The notes: generated from the letters alone by a model not told the origin. Counted from the stretch's first letter, positions 42,306 to 58,186 are shown. The stretch is DNA of 64,000 nucleotides from Artemia franciscana (GCF_032884065.1 NC_088868.1:12090335-12154334); one strand, 5' to 3'. Made by a program: numbers and translations.

Positions 42306-45302
42306 GATTTTCATTAAGAAAAAACCGATATGCAATGCAAAAAAAATAATAATAGTAATAAATTCAGTAAGAGGAACGTTGAATCTGTTTATTAAGTAGG
42401 AAACTTTTTTGAACAAAGTGTGAAAAGGGGGAAATGTAAGTACCCTTGCCCCTCATCCCATTTAAACCTCTCAAAGAATATTGTTAATAGGGTAAAAGTT
42501 TATAGTATTGATGTACCTCTCATGGGTAAAGCAGAAAATTAAGTCCTAGTTAACATAATAATGCTCACTTAGCAAAAAGTGATGGATACCCTGTCATGAT
42601 AAATGCAGCTACCTGACAAGAGCCCCAAATTATTCAAACATTCCATTTTAAAGTAAAGGCTTCAAACATTAATTCCAGGTATGTTAGGTATCACATACTT
42701 TGTTATATTTGGAATCGTGCAAAATTTTTCGCTGTAAAATATAGGGTACAATGACCGGTAAGGGAGCTCGAAAACCCTTCCTTTTCTCCAGCTTCACAAA
42801 TTATAGAGGTTATACTCAATTTAAACTGTGACTCTTCATAAATCATTTTTGAATTGGTCCAGTGATCAGATAACTATTCTAGACTAAAAAAGTATAGTAC
42901 ATTTCCTATTTGGTGTTTAATTTCAACCAAATTCGGGATTTAAGTATTTTTGGTATCGTTAAATACAAGTATGGGAATAAATAAATGAAGAATGAGCGTC
43001 CTAAAAAAACAAAAAAACAGCAGGTTACTACATATTCGTGAATATAAACTGAATAGAATGTGTATAGTAAATGCTATGCTAGTTTGTATAGGAAGAATTA
43101 TTTGGTTTGTGACAAGGGTTAGTGGTGTGACTCTTTAAGCTCAGCCAGAGTCAACCCAGATATAAACAGGTATCTGGAGACATCTAGTGAAGTTAAACAG
43201 GCAGAGTACGCGAAAACACAGGATGGTTTGTTCCAACCCTCCCCCCCCCATTGCGGATCTTGGCTGTGGGGATATAGCACAAAGACTTGCACCAATGATT
43301 TGGACCATGAATTTTAGAACTACATGACATTTTTTATTATTTTTAGTCAGATGTATTTAATGGGTGTGCCAAAGTACAAAAAGGGCTTTAGAGGAGGCTG
43401 GATTCTATTCAATAAAAATCAGTACTTTAAGACTATTAGAAATTTGAATTGCCAATCGAATGAGCCATCTCTCAAGCTTTAGTGACCATCTGTTCCATAA
43501 AGTGTTGCCAGGAAAAAATAATAAAATAACAAACGTAGATACATTATTCTTTATTATTACCACTATTTTGGTAATACCGAATGTATAATCTATAAAGCGT
43601 ATATGTAAAAACAGTGTGTGATAGTGGAAATGGCGTCATATTTGTAATCTTTCCTGTTATTCTCTGAATTGCGCCACCTGCTGTGTCACTTCAAGCAGAG
43701 GGAATTTTTGGGCCTACAACCTAAAAACGTAATTTATGTGACACCAAAAACAACTAAAATCTTACCATTTTGTTTTAGGCTTATAATGCCTAGCTGGATA
43801 TACCTACTGCCTGTGTGTAAACACAACCACGTATGTTAAGAAGAAGAAAGATCTAACATCTTGGAATGCATACAGACTGATAAATGCGTGTCAAAGAATT
43901 GGCAAATAGGTTATGTTGGTGGATAGACAACATAGGGGAGACTGGCGAATTCTCTAATTAAAAAGAATTTCGTTTAGTAGAAGGGTTTGTAATTTTATTC
44001 TAACGGGCTGATGTTATTAAGGCTAATTAATCTATTGAAAAGAAAAGAGGTATCATAAGTTGGTTTTCATTTTTCGTTTCTCTCGGTGTAACTGTATATC
44101 TCCAATAGATATTAATAGAAATACTTTGGATTAGCGAAGGAGTTTTGGAAGCTAGTATGTCTGCCATTTCACTGTATTATACACTCTTGTGGTTAGGAAT
44201 GGGTTTGAAGTACAGCAAATTAACTTGTGAATAGAGTTTAGTAGTTGCGTTTGAATTATTTTTAGGATACTTTCATTAGAAAATAAGTTATTATAAATTG
44301 TTATTGCTGTTATTATTATTGATTTAGGTCGCGTTTTGACGCATTTTTCCTCCTCTGGACCCCCAAATTAGTATCACTGTTTTCATCACTGTCATTGTTA
44401 TTTCAAATTAGGATTTTGCCATCTGAGTTTTAGCATTATCTAGATGGCAATACGCAGATATCAAATCAACCAATAGGACTGAGCCTAATAACATAAAAAT
44501 CTCATTTGGAATTATCAGAATTAGTGGAACAAAATCGAATATTAAGAAGGTTGATTAAGCTAGTTACTCATAGTCTAAAGTAGTTACATATTGACTGTTG
44601 GTCTTGTACTAGACAAGTATGTATCCACACTTACATTCATGTATGAAGCCAAATAAGCTGGTAGGCTCATACTATTTCTTAAAAATCCTAACAAGTCTAC
44701 CCTAGGTAAGCTAAAGTGGAGGGCTAGGCTACTGCATCCCAGCTTATAGGCTATTCCAAGCCAGGGTAGATCCAGTATTTTTTTTAGTGGTGGTGCATAA
44801 TATGTTGTTTCCATAAACTTGCAAACAAAGACATAGGCTAGCCTACAAACAATTTAAAGAGAACCTTGACAATTATGCATTGTAGGTAGGTAGTTGAAAT
44901 GGTCATCAATTTAATATAAAATATGATGAGAGCTAAAGTTCTAATAAATGTGTTGAGATAAGGATTAGCCTATATCAACAGAGTATTCAGGTAGCCAAGA
45001 AATAAACTTGGTAAAATTCTAGTTTAGTAACTTTTGGCTATCTTAGAAAGGTGTTAGGTTAGGAAAATGAAACTTTCAAGTATGGGTCTAAAGGCTAAAG
45101 TATGTCCCAGGAAGGTATTTTGAAGTAGCCTATCTACCTCCACTCCCTCTCCCTCTAGAGAGTTCTGACCTTTAAAAATATATGTGTTATAAAAGTGAAA
45201 CCTTGCAAAATAGATCTTCTGCTTGAACAAAGTACAACAAAATTGTTTTCAGCTTCACAACTTTGCTCAATCCCAATTTATAAAGTCCTAAAGATATTTA
45301 TT
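42306..45302. other. Intergenic DNA, nothing recognised
   Basis: Read for exons, RNA genes and repeats without a convincing hit. A C-rich run lies at 43240-43250. Short frames here (for example 44584-44814) have no motif. Confidence 0.45.
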
Positions 45303-48300
45303 TATTATTACAAATAGCGGCAAGCATCAATGCTTGTTGCAAAAACACAAAATCATAATACTAATCTAGAGTAAATTGGCAACAACAAACTAAACAGCAA
45401 AAACTTGTAAATAACTTGAAACTACACAACTAAAGCATCTAAATAAAAAGGTGTATTTACTAATACACTCTTAAAAATTTGAACACTCTCTGCCTTGACA
45501 ACCTCCAAAGGCAAACCATTCCATGATCCAGCTGCTCTACTAACAAAAGATAGTTCACCAATTTTTTTTCAGTGGTTTTGGGGGATATAATTTGTAATCA
45601 TGCTGACAAGGAAAGTGATAATGGCTAAATTTGGATCAACATCATCTGCTCCTTTAAGTATACAAAACAATGAACAGAGGTACATACTGCTTGTGGTATG
45701 TACTTGGACATGTCTTGGTACCATGGGTGGTCATTAAAAAAAAAAATCATAACAAAAAAGCCCTTGAGATCCCACTCTGAAATTTTCACCAGTTGTTTAG
45801 AACAATGAGAGCTTTGTATAGAAAAAGCACATAAAATTCTGTTTGGACAAACTAACCCAGGTGAGGGTTACTAGATTACATTTGCTCCTATTTTTATTTC
45901 TAGATGCTTTACTCAGAATGAGCTTTCAAATAGCTTTTATTTGGTATTTTACTTTTGTTTCTAGGTGCAATAGGAACTGAGATACAACAGTTTAATTATT
46001 GGCCAGTCAATGTAAATTGGGCAATTTGGGTTGATGTTCAATGACCCATATCTTGGACACCAGCTCAGCAAAAAATTTTGGTTTTGGGAGTTTCTCATAG
46101 GGGTCTATCACTGCCAAATTTCATCAAAATCAAGTGTGTTGATTTGATACAGAATGCCCCATATGATTATGTTCAGGAAACCATCTATGTCCAGCAATTT
46201 AGACATATCTAATTTTGTAAGAATAGCATAAACTTCAGTCAATGAGAAATCCAAATTTATCAAATGGAGCAAGAATGTCCAACAACACAATCAACTCTAC
46301 TTCAGATGCAAAATTAGCTTCATTTGAATGAATTGGCTGTGTTTTAACAAAAACTGAAGAAATAATTTGATTAAAATGAGAGCCTTCTCAGAATCACTAT
46401 CAATCTCTTGGTGTGTATCCTGATGTGTGAATGTAGATAGTGCAAGGTTAGGCTTATTCCTATTTACATATTTCCAAAACATTTTAGGTGATATGGTCCT
46501 TGAGTGAATAATATGTGACTCAAGCACTTCATGATTAGTCCTAAGAAGCTGAGTGACCTTGTTTCTTGCTAGTGAATATGTATGCTATTCACCTGGACCC
46601 TCTTGCAACTGAGTATCCAAATACCCTTGCCTGACTACTTTACTTTGTCATGACTCTATATACAATTGCCAAAGACTTTTTTTTCACATATTGCTTGTAC
46701 TATATGTCTTGGAAGTTTAGGTTTATTTCTGTGACTGGACAAATTCTTCACCAAAGTAACAAATTTATCCCTACATTCCATCAACACTTTTTTTTTTACA
46801 AAATCAAATGCAGTGTCTGGAGAAACATGATTATTTTTTAGTTCATACATGATATTAATAGACAAAATAAATTATTGCATTGATTCATAATTGGCTTTAG
46901 CATAATCATGCTGATAAAACTCAAAACCTCTCTGTTGAGCATCAATATTCATGTAAATATCAAGCACAATGTGATCACTTTTACCTAAAGATGGATGGAA
47001 ATCAATACACAAAATATCATTGATTGACTTGGTAATGACCAGATCTAAAATCAATGGAATAGCATCTTTCCTGGCTTAAGTTGGCCTATCAATGTGCTGG
47101 TATAAGTGCAGATCATCCAATCTATCTAAAAATTGCTGCTCATATGATGAAGTGGACTGACTTGAACTATGCACACTACATTCTATCAAATGTAAATTGA
47201 AGTCACCTAGAATAAGGAACTTTGAACTACAACCAACAAGACAAGTAATATATGCTAGAATATTGTCATTATTAACTGGACTCAATAAAGTCACAGTAGC
47301 ACTACAATAAAAAGCTGCAATACACATGTAAGTACTATGATAGGGCAATTTAACATCAACCAAAAGACACTCCAAGACTGAGTCTACTAACGAATCAAAA
47401 ACAACAGAAAAATTAATTGAACAATGAATATAAATAAAAATCCCTCTTTTAGCTGAATTATTAGATACTAAATTATATTGTGGCAACTGCCAAAAATAAA
47501 TAGATGTGTCACTGAAATGTTTTGGTAAAACTTTGATAACAACAACTAAATGTGGTTTACATTGCTTTATTAGCTCACTAAACTCTTCCTATTTAGATGA
47601 CAGGCAGTCTGCATTTGTATATGTATCTCTAATCAAAAAAAAAAAAAAATAATGGTCTTGAACTGCTCAGACCCTTCAACTTTTTTAGGGAGTCACTCTT
47701 CCATACTTGTGTAGGTGTTTGGAGTCCCACAAAAAGAGTTATTATTCCCAAGGGTTAGTCCGTTTTTGCAACGTTTTATCTTCCAGTTGGTTTTGCCAGC
47801 ATCCAATTTTGATTTCAGCTCCTGTTTCAGGGCATTTTACTTCTTTTTTTCCATCAGTTCAATGGTAGTATGATCATGAGATACTTTGAACAAGGGGTAT
47901 GTGGCTTTGATACTAACAGTCTAGGAAATCTGAAAGAAACAAGCTGTATCTTGTTCTACCAGTGTCTAGAACATCAACTTATTGAACAAGGCCCTATCTT
48001 ACCAGGCATATGTTTACCAAGTCTAACTGAGTAGCTACAGTTCACAGGACAAAGTACAAGTAGCTTTTCGTTGAAAAATTTGCAATTGGTCTTGTTTTGT
48101 TGTCTATGAGATGACAAAGTAGCATCTTCAGCTAAACCAAACACAATCAGTTTTTTTTTGTTTTTCCACACAATCTGACACATAAATTAAACTTAAGTTT
48201 GAGCTACTGACACTGATTCCCTTGTCTTTTTTCACAAATTTTTCAGTTAGGCTTTTTTCCAAGCTCTGACACTTCACTCCAATTAGGTTCTCAGTAAAAT

Positions 48301-48433
48301 GCTGTACGTTGCAAACTGTGCACTTATTTCTCAGGTCTTTCTTTATTTCAGCTACTTTCTGTTGGATAGGCTCTAATAAAGCACAAAACTTATCCTCCAT
48401 TCCCTTAAATGACGTTTGAATTTCACTCCTCAA
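45303..48433 (-). pseudogene. CR1-like LINE with ORF1-like part, endonuclease and RT ends (relic)
   Basis: Minus-strand order: an ORF1-like segment (48433-47974) with LRNKCTVCNVQHF and KKLIVFGLAED; an apurinic-type endonuclease (47486-46872) with FLILGDFNLHL and LGKSDHIVLDI, the GDFN and SDH catalytic motifs; a linker and RT N-terminus (46865-46108) with FWKYVNRNKPN and SLTEVYAILTKLDMSK; then, after loss of the RT core, a C-terminus with GADDVDPN and GSWNGLPLEVVKAESVQIFK at about 45700-45460. A 3' UTR ends in AATAATAAATAAATA at about 45303. Frames are broken repeatedly. The 3' tail and the motif order fit the CR1/L2-like groups. Confidence 0.82.
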
Positions 48434-50158
48434 ATATCCTTAATTTCTGCAGATGTCAGTCCTTGGTTGATTGAGTTTTTCTGTTGTTTACATACAGGGC
48501 AGAACCAAAGTGACCCGAGCCTCTGAGTCATTTTGTTAATAAGTTGTATTCCGGTTCTACCATTTCCAAGCTGAAATGCTGAAATGATAGTATAGTTGCA
48601 TTTTGTTTCTGTGGTTAACTCTAGTTGTGTGAATTTCTACTTTTCTTCAACATTTCATTAGTAAATTAAAAAAAAAATCCCATTCCATTGATTCAAACTG
48701 AGAATTCAGAGATCCATCAATACTGAACAGATAAAGAAATAAACACATAATTATTTGCCTTGCTTTATAAACAATTTTGTCAAAAATCTATTTTTCTTAA
48801 ATGATAAGTATGGCCTTTGAATGCGAATTTTGACTTGTATGTTTTGTTTCAAGTATATACTTATATTAGCCTTTATTAAAGTTCAGGTATTTCTAAAGAG
48901 TTTAGCCTTTACTTCAATGTTTTAGAATGAACAGAGGAGATAAAATGTTCTATAATGCAGAGCTTCAATTAGATGAAAATAGGCAGTAAAGCAGCTACCA
49001 TTTGCTCACCAAAATCCATAACATAATTAATTAATAATATGTTTGCACTTTTAATACATTTACTTTCTATTATACGAATCCCCTAAAAATAACAGTCTTT
49101 TAAAAACCACCCTGCTTTGCAATAAAAGCAAACCTAAATTTTATGACCACCAAAAAAAGTAGTGATATCTATTTCTTTGTACCATAGCAGGGCATACCAT
49201 AGCATTTCTTTGTACCATAGCAAGACTTGAAAACAAATTTCAACTGTACAAAGAAGGTTAAATATTATGTTTTTTTTTAGCCCTGTTGTGACAAAACAAT
49301 CCTGAAATATCATTTTGACAGCCTGAATAAGTTAGGATTTCAAATTTCCCCTCTTTGTTATTACAAAATGAACATTTTTGCCTCCCAGTTGGCATTTGTG
49401 GTAATACAGACAGATTCCCTTGGTAAATTTAAGTTTAATTAAATACTTTTAGGCAGTATGCATCATCAGTAAAACCTAACAGAGACCAAAAAAGTAACTG
49501 AAACTTTGTTTTAAACTTGTTTAGAAAAAGAAACAGTCTTAGCAATTAAAACTTATTAATAACTCAACTACTAAAAACCAATTTCAAAAGAATAACTTTC
49601 ATCCCTACCAGAGAAAGCAGTCCCAGTCCCAAATCCACCACTACTTTAGAGTGGGGGGATGCACGCCCCCACCTGGATCCGCCACTGGTCCAAGCTATGC
49701 TAAAATTTTAGTTTGGGGGCTTCTTGCTGTCTTGGAAATAGTTAGGTTACATGGATGAAATTTTCAAGAATGGGCCCCAGGCCAATAATAAATTTCCCCC
49801 TTTTCAAATGGTTTAGCAAAGAATAAAATTCATACATCTCTTGATGTTTTTTAATGTTCTTTCAAAACATGATGGTTACTTCCAAGGGAAATTCTATTCT
49901 GAGCCTTTAATGGGGTCTAAAATGTAACTTATTAGAACATGGTCTTAACTTATAAGAAGTTTAACTTATTAGAACCTTATTAGACTAAGATATAAAAGTT
50001 AAAATCAGTCAGCTTAAAAACTCACAGCTCAATTATTGAATCCATTAGGCCTACTATCAAGTAATATATTCTAAAGGTTTTATGGTACCTTAATTCACAA
50101 TTTGGAGTAAAATAGGGCCCAATGTTGGATCTGTTTGGCTCCATTGTTGAGATGGTGG
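48434..50158. other. Intergenic DNA, nothing recognised
   Basis: AT-rich, no gene found. GGGGGGATGCACGCCCCCAC near 49654 is a small hairpin, possibly part of a repeat. Confidence 0.45.
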
Positions 50159-51960
50159 TTAAAACACCTTAAACGAAATATAAAAAAGGGGAATGTGACT
50201 TTGTTTTTCTCCAGTGACACATCTTCTGACTAGGGGAGTGCTAGGATAGATGCAATTTAAGTCCGCTTGGTAGCAGTGACCACATATAAGTATGTTCAAG
50301 GGACCATTCTTCTGTTGTTTAGAGTAGACACTGCTACACAACATTGATCTCTGATAGAGCATGCAAGTTGGTTGGGTATGATAAGCAGCATCAACATTCT
50401 AACCCAGCACCTTTGTATGATGGGCAGCTCCAGTTGTATCTTGAAGGTTTGGCTTACCATTCTTTGCCAGGTCTCCTTTTGTAAACTTGAGCTGATGTTG
50501 AAGACACAGTCTCCTCACTTTAACAGTTCCCATCATTGATGCCCCTTTGGCTAAAAAAGTCTTATATGATTTGTAGTTAACTTTGGGCTTGAAGCTTCTT
50601 AGAGTGACCTTGTGTTTGTCTTTCTTTGGTTTACTGAATAAAGAGCCTATTTTGGGGGAGTAACATGTCACTGAATTTGCATTGGAAGTCCAAAGATGGG
50701 GGTTTTAGGGTAGGTAGCCTTTTACTAAATGGTTTTATGCCAAGTCCATAGATGCGCTTTGCACACCTTCAATCAGCTGTATATCCCTTTTGTTAAAATG
50801 ACCAATATGGCAGGTTCCTATCTCAAAATTTGGTTTCATAATTGCCTTGTATAGCTTCAACAACATTAATAAGTCCAAAGCTTAGATATGCTCTGGAAAC
50901 ATTTCTTGCAGAGTATTTATGGAACTTTAGATGGTTATCTATAGTGATTCCCAGGTCTTTACCATTGGCGCAAATTGGGAGAGGAATGGGGGATTGTTCA
51001 TAGTATATTGGTGCTGAGGATTATTGTGACCAAAATGAATGGTGACACATTTTGATATATTGAAAGAGAGAAGTCACCTGTCTGCCCATGCCTGTGTCTG
51101 ATCAAGGTCACATTGTGTTATGATTTGTCAGGTACACCAAATAGTTTGAATAATCAGCATAAAGGTTTAAGTGGTTGCCAACTTAGGGAATCATACTGCT
51201 AGAAAAAAGAAGAAACAATATGGTTCTCTGGGGAAGACCACTTAGGACTTTACACTGACGCAATCAGAAAATAATTATTGGGGACTGGGTAATATAATTA
51301 TGGTGTATGGCCGGAGCTTGAGGTTGCTTCCAATCTAAAAAAAATTTATTATAAATGGATTACAAACAAAATGAAGTAAATGTGCTAGTGATCAAGGGAA
51401 CGTCGAAAAAATATAACCAGTGCAAGGGCAATTTCATGAGTAGTTTCTTTTAGTAGATGGGGATGAATGTTGTAAGGGCCAGTGGTCTTGTTGACGTCTA
51501 GGCTTTTGAGTCGGTTTTTTGACCATAGATGCAGTAATGATAATACAACTCATTTGCTTCTGAATGTTGTCCTTTAGGTTGGGAATGGGGACATTATCAG
51601 GTTCATTGGTGGAAGACTGATGCAAATTGCTCATTTAGAAGATCAACTTTGCTTTGGGTGCCAGTGACTTTGTTTCTGTCACTTCTTGTTAAGCATTTTA
51701 TGGATATCTGGTTGTAGTCTCTGCTAGACATTTAGTACCCGACTTTCGTAGGGTTCAGCTTACTTTGGTTGGCGAGTCTTGTCTCCAAATTACATTACAG
51801 TTGTTTGGTGAGGTTTCTTAATTTATTTTGGGCATCAACACATTATTCATAATGACCTGGTTCATCCTTTTTTCTCCAATGGCGTTTCTTTAAGTTTCTC
51901 TGCTGTCTTATGCTAGCCATCATATATGGTAGGGTCTTTGGTATGGGGTAAAATTTTCTA
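50159..51960 (-). pseudogene. CR1-like LINE, RT and C-terminal region (relic)
   Basis: Minus-strand reading across frames gives: linker pieces near 51940-51700; VDLLNEQFASVF and STNEPDNVPIPNLKDNIQKQ at 51650-51560; GLPQRTILF for motif B near 51230; NHLNLYADY for motif C near 51160; QAWADRW, SFNISKCVTIHFG and ICANGKDLGITIDNHLKFHK at 51110-50930; and a C-terminus near FKPKVNYKSYKTFLAKG at 50671-50399. The SKC..IHFG and DLG.. blocks are typical of CR1-type RTs. YADD has become YADY and there are many stops, so it is dead. Confidence 0.8.
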
Positions 51961-52316
51961 TTGTGTTTTGTTGCTTAACTTTCTATGACTATAACCCATT
52001 GGGCTATAGCTCATGTATCTCATTGGGGCATGTTTGTGCGTCAGGATTTATCTCATTTTTTACCTTAATTTCCTTTAGGTGTTTTTTTTTCTTTGCTTCC
52101 TGTAGTTGTACGAATTTTTGATGAGCTTTTGCGTCAATAAGCTCTTCTGAAAATGTGCATAAAATAGTGAATGAAAGACTGCGTTAATTACTAAGATACA
52201 ATCGTCAAACTGAAGATTTAGCAAAATTAAATCATTCAATGTAATGTTGAGAATAGAATATCTTCCTTCTAGCCTGTTGTAAGACTATTTGAAAAATGTT
52301 GTCTGTTTTCAGGAGG

Positions 52317-52589
52317 ATGAAGTTAACAATTCGCACAGCCAATCAAGAATTTGGAGACTTAGATATAGAGTGTCCTGAAACAATGGTTGTAAGAGAGCTC
52401 AAGGCCAAACTGTGTGAAGGTCATCCTGCGCATCCCTGCATTAGTGAACAAAGACTCATTTGCTCTGGGCGCCTTTTATCAGACGAATCTCTTTTAAAAG
52501 ATTGCTTAATTGACTACGGAAACATGGCATCTTTTATTGTGCATCTTGTGTGTAAGAGTAGATTTGATCGCCAAGGCAGCAAAAACACG
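52317..52589 (+). CDS. HERPUD-like protein, first coding exon (ubiquitin-like domain)
   Basis: The exon encodes MKLTIRTANQEFGDLDIECP through QRLICSGRLLSDESLLKD to VHLVCKSRFDRQGSKNT. This is the ubiquitin-like domain of homocysteine-responsive ER proteins (HERPUD1/2). These are ER-membrane proteins linked to ER-associated degradation and the unfolded protein response, with the N-terminal domain in the cytosol. ATG is 5 bp inside an exon that begins after GTTTTCAG (acceptor at 52312), so a 5' UTR exon should lie upstream. The exon ends AACACG at a GTAATT donor, in phase 0. The GRLL core and VHLVC strand match the family. No TM segment is in this exon. Confidence 0.88.
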
Positions 52590-54257
<1,668 letters not shown>

Positions 54258-54472
54258 GCAAAACCGGGATCTACTCAGCCATCGCCACCATTTTTGCCAC
54301 AGTCAGCACAGTCACTTGGTGGACCTTTTACAACTGTATATCCTTGGTCCGTGTCCCAGCCTACTTCTCTGACAGCTTCAAATACAAATCCCTCCATTCC
54401 ACAGACAATGGAGGCTCAGTATGCAGCGTGGATGCAAGCCTACTCCTATTATACTTACACCTATTTCCAAAG
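54258..54472 (+). CDS. HERPUD-like protein, second coding exon
   Basis: Phase 0 reading gives AKPGSTQPSPPFLPQSAQ, a Pro/Ser/Thr-rich stretch, then MEAQYAAWMQAYSYYTYTYF. HERPUD proteins have a low-complexity region followed by a WMQ.Y...YY.Y motif at this place, so the exon continues the first one. The acceptor is GTTTCAG; the exon ends CAAAG at a GTTGGG donor (weak +4/+5), leaving two bases for the next codon. No membrane segment is present. A second open frame on the same strand is a shadow. Confidence 0.85.
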
Positions 54473-57400
54473 GTTGGGATTTGTTTCTTAGTAATCCGAG
54501 TAAATTTATTGAGTGTATAGAACAAACTGCTGAGTTATAGTAGCCAAAACTAGTTGGCTTGTTATGATTTCCTATGCTGTCAAATATACTCAGAATGTTG
54601 ACAATATAATTGATTCTTATTATAAGGGGTAGTAATTATGAAATCAAAACACATCGAAGTTCCATAAAAATATTCTGTTTAAATTCGCAAAGTTAACAAA
54701 AATTTTAAGAGCCTCAAATTTTCATCGGATTCACACTGTATATTTGATCTACTCCCCCCAAATTTTTTAATGTGTCAAGATATTTATGTTTTTATTACAT
54801 ATTTGAATAATGTACCTCTAGTTTTGCTGTTTTTTCTACTTTTATCCCCTCCCGTTATGAGCCAGCTTCTGCATATGTTTCTTCTTCGTCTATGTTTATT
54901 TTTTTTTTCTTAACATGATGATACGAACTTATACGTTCTTTTGTTATTTGTCCTATTAACACAATGTAAGCAAATATTGACTGAAAATGACGTACGCAGG
55001 GGGGACAGTTATTATGAGGTTAAAACTTCTAGAAGCACCACAAAAATTCTTTAAATACACCGAGTTTAATGAATTTTAAGAGCCTCAAATCCTCACTGAT
55101 TTTTACGTTGTGTTTTTTAAATACCTTCAGATATTTCATGACAGCGATTATATCTTTCTTCTAATTTATTTATTATTTGGCAGTGTCCGTTGTCGTTGAA
55201 CTGTGTTTGGTTCCTATTTTTCCTTTGTATGTATGAAGTGAATGTTCTGTCCCATTGGGACAAAGCAAGTTAACCTCAAAGTTGACTCAGAGCATCTCAA
55301 TCAGCCCATCATAAACAGGGATTTGTAGTGACTCGTTGCATTCAACAGAGCAGTAGTGTCTAACATATATTTATATCTCCCCTAGAATTTCTGGTCATAT
55401 GGCGGCTAACTTCCATTTTATAAAATAATACAAACACAAAAATGTCTTAAGTACTAAAAATTCTATTAAGAAACACTCTCACAAACAAAGAAAATTAATA
55501 ATTTTATATTACTGTATCTTAATGAGACGACTGTGTTTGCCAATTAGCGCATAGTTTATCAAAACTCGGTGTCAGTAATGAAATAGCTACACGAAGCTCC
55601 TTTTCTACAACCACAGGATGGAGCATAGAGAAGAAATTCTGGAAGTTCCATACAATTACACCAACAGCAACCACAGGAACCCGATATTTTGATTTCATTT
55701 CAGCTAGTGCAGAACGTCCTGTTTCGCAAAAATGAAATGTTGCGATCGACAGCAATACTTTTAAAGCTTTACTTGACAAAATATTATATTCATTCTTGAT
55801 ATCTAGCCAAAATTGTATCAGATATATATTTTGTAATTTTGGTTTTAAAGAAATATCACAAGATAATTCAGTTACCTTATCTTTCTCATTACTTGTTAAA
55901 TTAAATTTACCATCTTCTTCGTCGACAAATGGAATTTGTCTCCTCGCACATTTTGTAAGATCAAAACCATCAAAATAATTCAAAAAATGAATTAACAAAC
56001 CATCCGTGTGTTCAACAAATAGAGTTCTGTTTACTTCTATATTATCTTGGGCGTATAAATTTAAAAGTGGAAACATGCCGAACTTTTTCTTTCCTAAGTT
56101 TGTCTTCCCTAGCTCTGATCTTTTTTTGGGAATGCTTTCACATTATCTTTTTGAATCAATGGCATTTGTGGTCCTTGCTCCGATTTACTCAAAACACTTA
56201 ATTTTTCGGAAATTTCCACCAAAATAGATAAGTTTATTAATATACTTATTATCCCTAAGCAAATTTGGGTCTCATTGTGATTTACTTTAAGGAAAATTGC
56301 AATTTCTTCTCTGAGTTGGAGTATTCCTCTGAATTACATCTGCATGTGACAGCCAGCATACATCAGAATAGTACAAAAGTGTGGTGTAAGTAGCTCCCAT
56401 ATCTTCACACAGCTTTGCAAATAATCTAACTTTTAATGGACAATTTTTTATGCAGTTTATAACTTTTGTTACTATCGTAAAAACGTGGTTAAGTTCTTCT
56501 CTCATATTTCTTGACTCGAAAGCTGCTGTATGGAGCGTGGAGTGCGGCTGGAGAACATTGGGTATTTTTTCCTTTTAATTAGTGCTTGAAGGCCATTTTT
56601 GTCCTCCGACGTTGACTACACTGTTGTGTAGTCAACATGTGTTGACTACTTGACTCAACATTGTGTATTCCACAACATGTCATTCTCAATCAAAGAAATT
56701 CACTATTATATTAGAAGTTTCACTGGATGTGGCTTTGCAGAATAATTAATATTCAGTTATATTATTCTCTTCAATATAGAAAACATAAAATAAAATGTCG
56801 TTCTTAGCTACATCAGTTGTTTCATCTATCTATAAGGCAAATTTTAAAGGGTGCATCTGATAAACTAATTGATCGCAAAGATCGTCGGGTGTATCATCGA
56901 TTCTCCTGCCAACTTTATTTGTCGTAGCTGCTTTGCAAATGATTCGGCGAACATTGCTTTGATCATATCAATAGCTGCTGTCAAAACTAATGTTTCTCCT
57001 ATTGTATGTGTATTTTTTTAATTTATAATTAAGTTTTAAGTGTTTAAAAATATTTTGCGTGACTTTGTAGTTTGGATTTCGTTTGATTTTCTCTTAATCC
57101 TTGCTAATATTCGTGCCTCCCCTTAGACTAGTCTGCATTTCCCTAGGGAGGTACCACTTCCAGGTTGGAAAACGCTGCATTAGAGGTTAGGCAGAGTTAT
57201 ACATCGCAGTGCGATTGATGGTTCGGAATGAAGCACACAGAATATCCATCCAGAAGATCCAAGTTCAGTTAAGAATACACTGGAATAGCTCCTCAGCAAC
57301 ATTTTGAATTTTTTTCAGTGTTTTTTTTTTCTATAGCTTATCAGTTTTGTTTGCAGGGTAGGATATCTTTGTCAGTAATGAAGCATCTGTGTTTTTCATC

Positions 57401-58186
57401 AATTAAATTTTCCTATTTTGATAAGTTTTCCATATGTTCCTATGACTTGTTTATTCAAAAGCACAAGAAAATGAATTGATTTGACAGTTGTATTCGTGTC
57501 TTTTTTTTTGTTTCTGTTGTAAAGTTGTTATTTTGGCGTCTTTTTTCACATTTTATGTTTTTGTACAATTCACCTATTTTTGCTATGGAAAAATACCTGG
57601 CTTTTTGCTTTCTTTAGTTCAATCCAAGAGTGGGAATTTTTTTCTAGGGGGAGGGAAGGTGGGTGGTTAAATTTGGTACAAACTTGTGCATTTCCATGTG
57701 TCAGAATGTTCTTGGAACCTTTGGACAATTACTGGGAAGGAAATACCATTCTATCCTCCTATGTTTAACGTCAGATATATTCTTCAATGATGTATTAAAA
57801 TGTTAAATTATTTTCGTAAATTATTCTGATATATTTTAAACTTCTGCATATAGCCACCATCCTTGGTCTGTTGATGTATTCTAGATCATTGTATTCTTGA
57901 AGGAGTTCTAACTTTGAACAATGGTTTAAAACACTGGATCTCTGATTTCAAATGTATTAAAACTGTTTATGAAGCTACAGAGGGGTTAGCAGGCCCGACT
58001 CTCAGGGGAAGAGAGCAGATGATTTTTTATTGAGTAGGGTGTGGGGGAGTTTTTCAGACATCGGATGAATACTCCTCTGTGTGGAGATGCGACAATAATT
58101 TAGTTGGTAATTGTCCAAACAGCTTATTGCAGACTTTTAGAACCCAGGCTAATGAATAATGTGTTAAATTAAAGTTTTTTTTTCAG
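54473..58186 (+). other. HERPUD-like intron 2
   Basis: The donor is GTTGGG and the acceptor TTTTTTTTTCAG. It contains the hAT relic on the opposite strand (55519-57010). The parts 54480-55518 and 57011-58180 show no recognised feature. Confidence 0.75.
55519..57010 (-). pseudogene. hAT-type transposase relic (ZBED5/SCAND3-like)
   Basis: From right to left on the minus strand: DDLCDQLVYQMHPLKFAL and IDETTDVAKNDILFYVFY (about 56910-56750), with an in-frame stop; VTKVINCIKNCPLKVRLF, LCEDMGA and YYSDVCWLSHADVI (56505-56330); then FDGFDLTK, LSCDISLKPKLQN, QFWLDIKNEY and ETGRSALAEMKSKYR (56076-55600), which is the hAT dimerisation domain. The order and the WLS, LCE and SAL..MK.KYR blocks are typical of hAT transposases of the ZBED5/SCAND3/ZMYM-related group. 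Stops and shifts make it non-functional. Terminal inverted repeats and an 8-bp duplication were not located. Confidence 0.82.
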
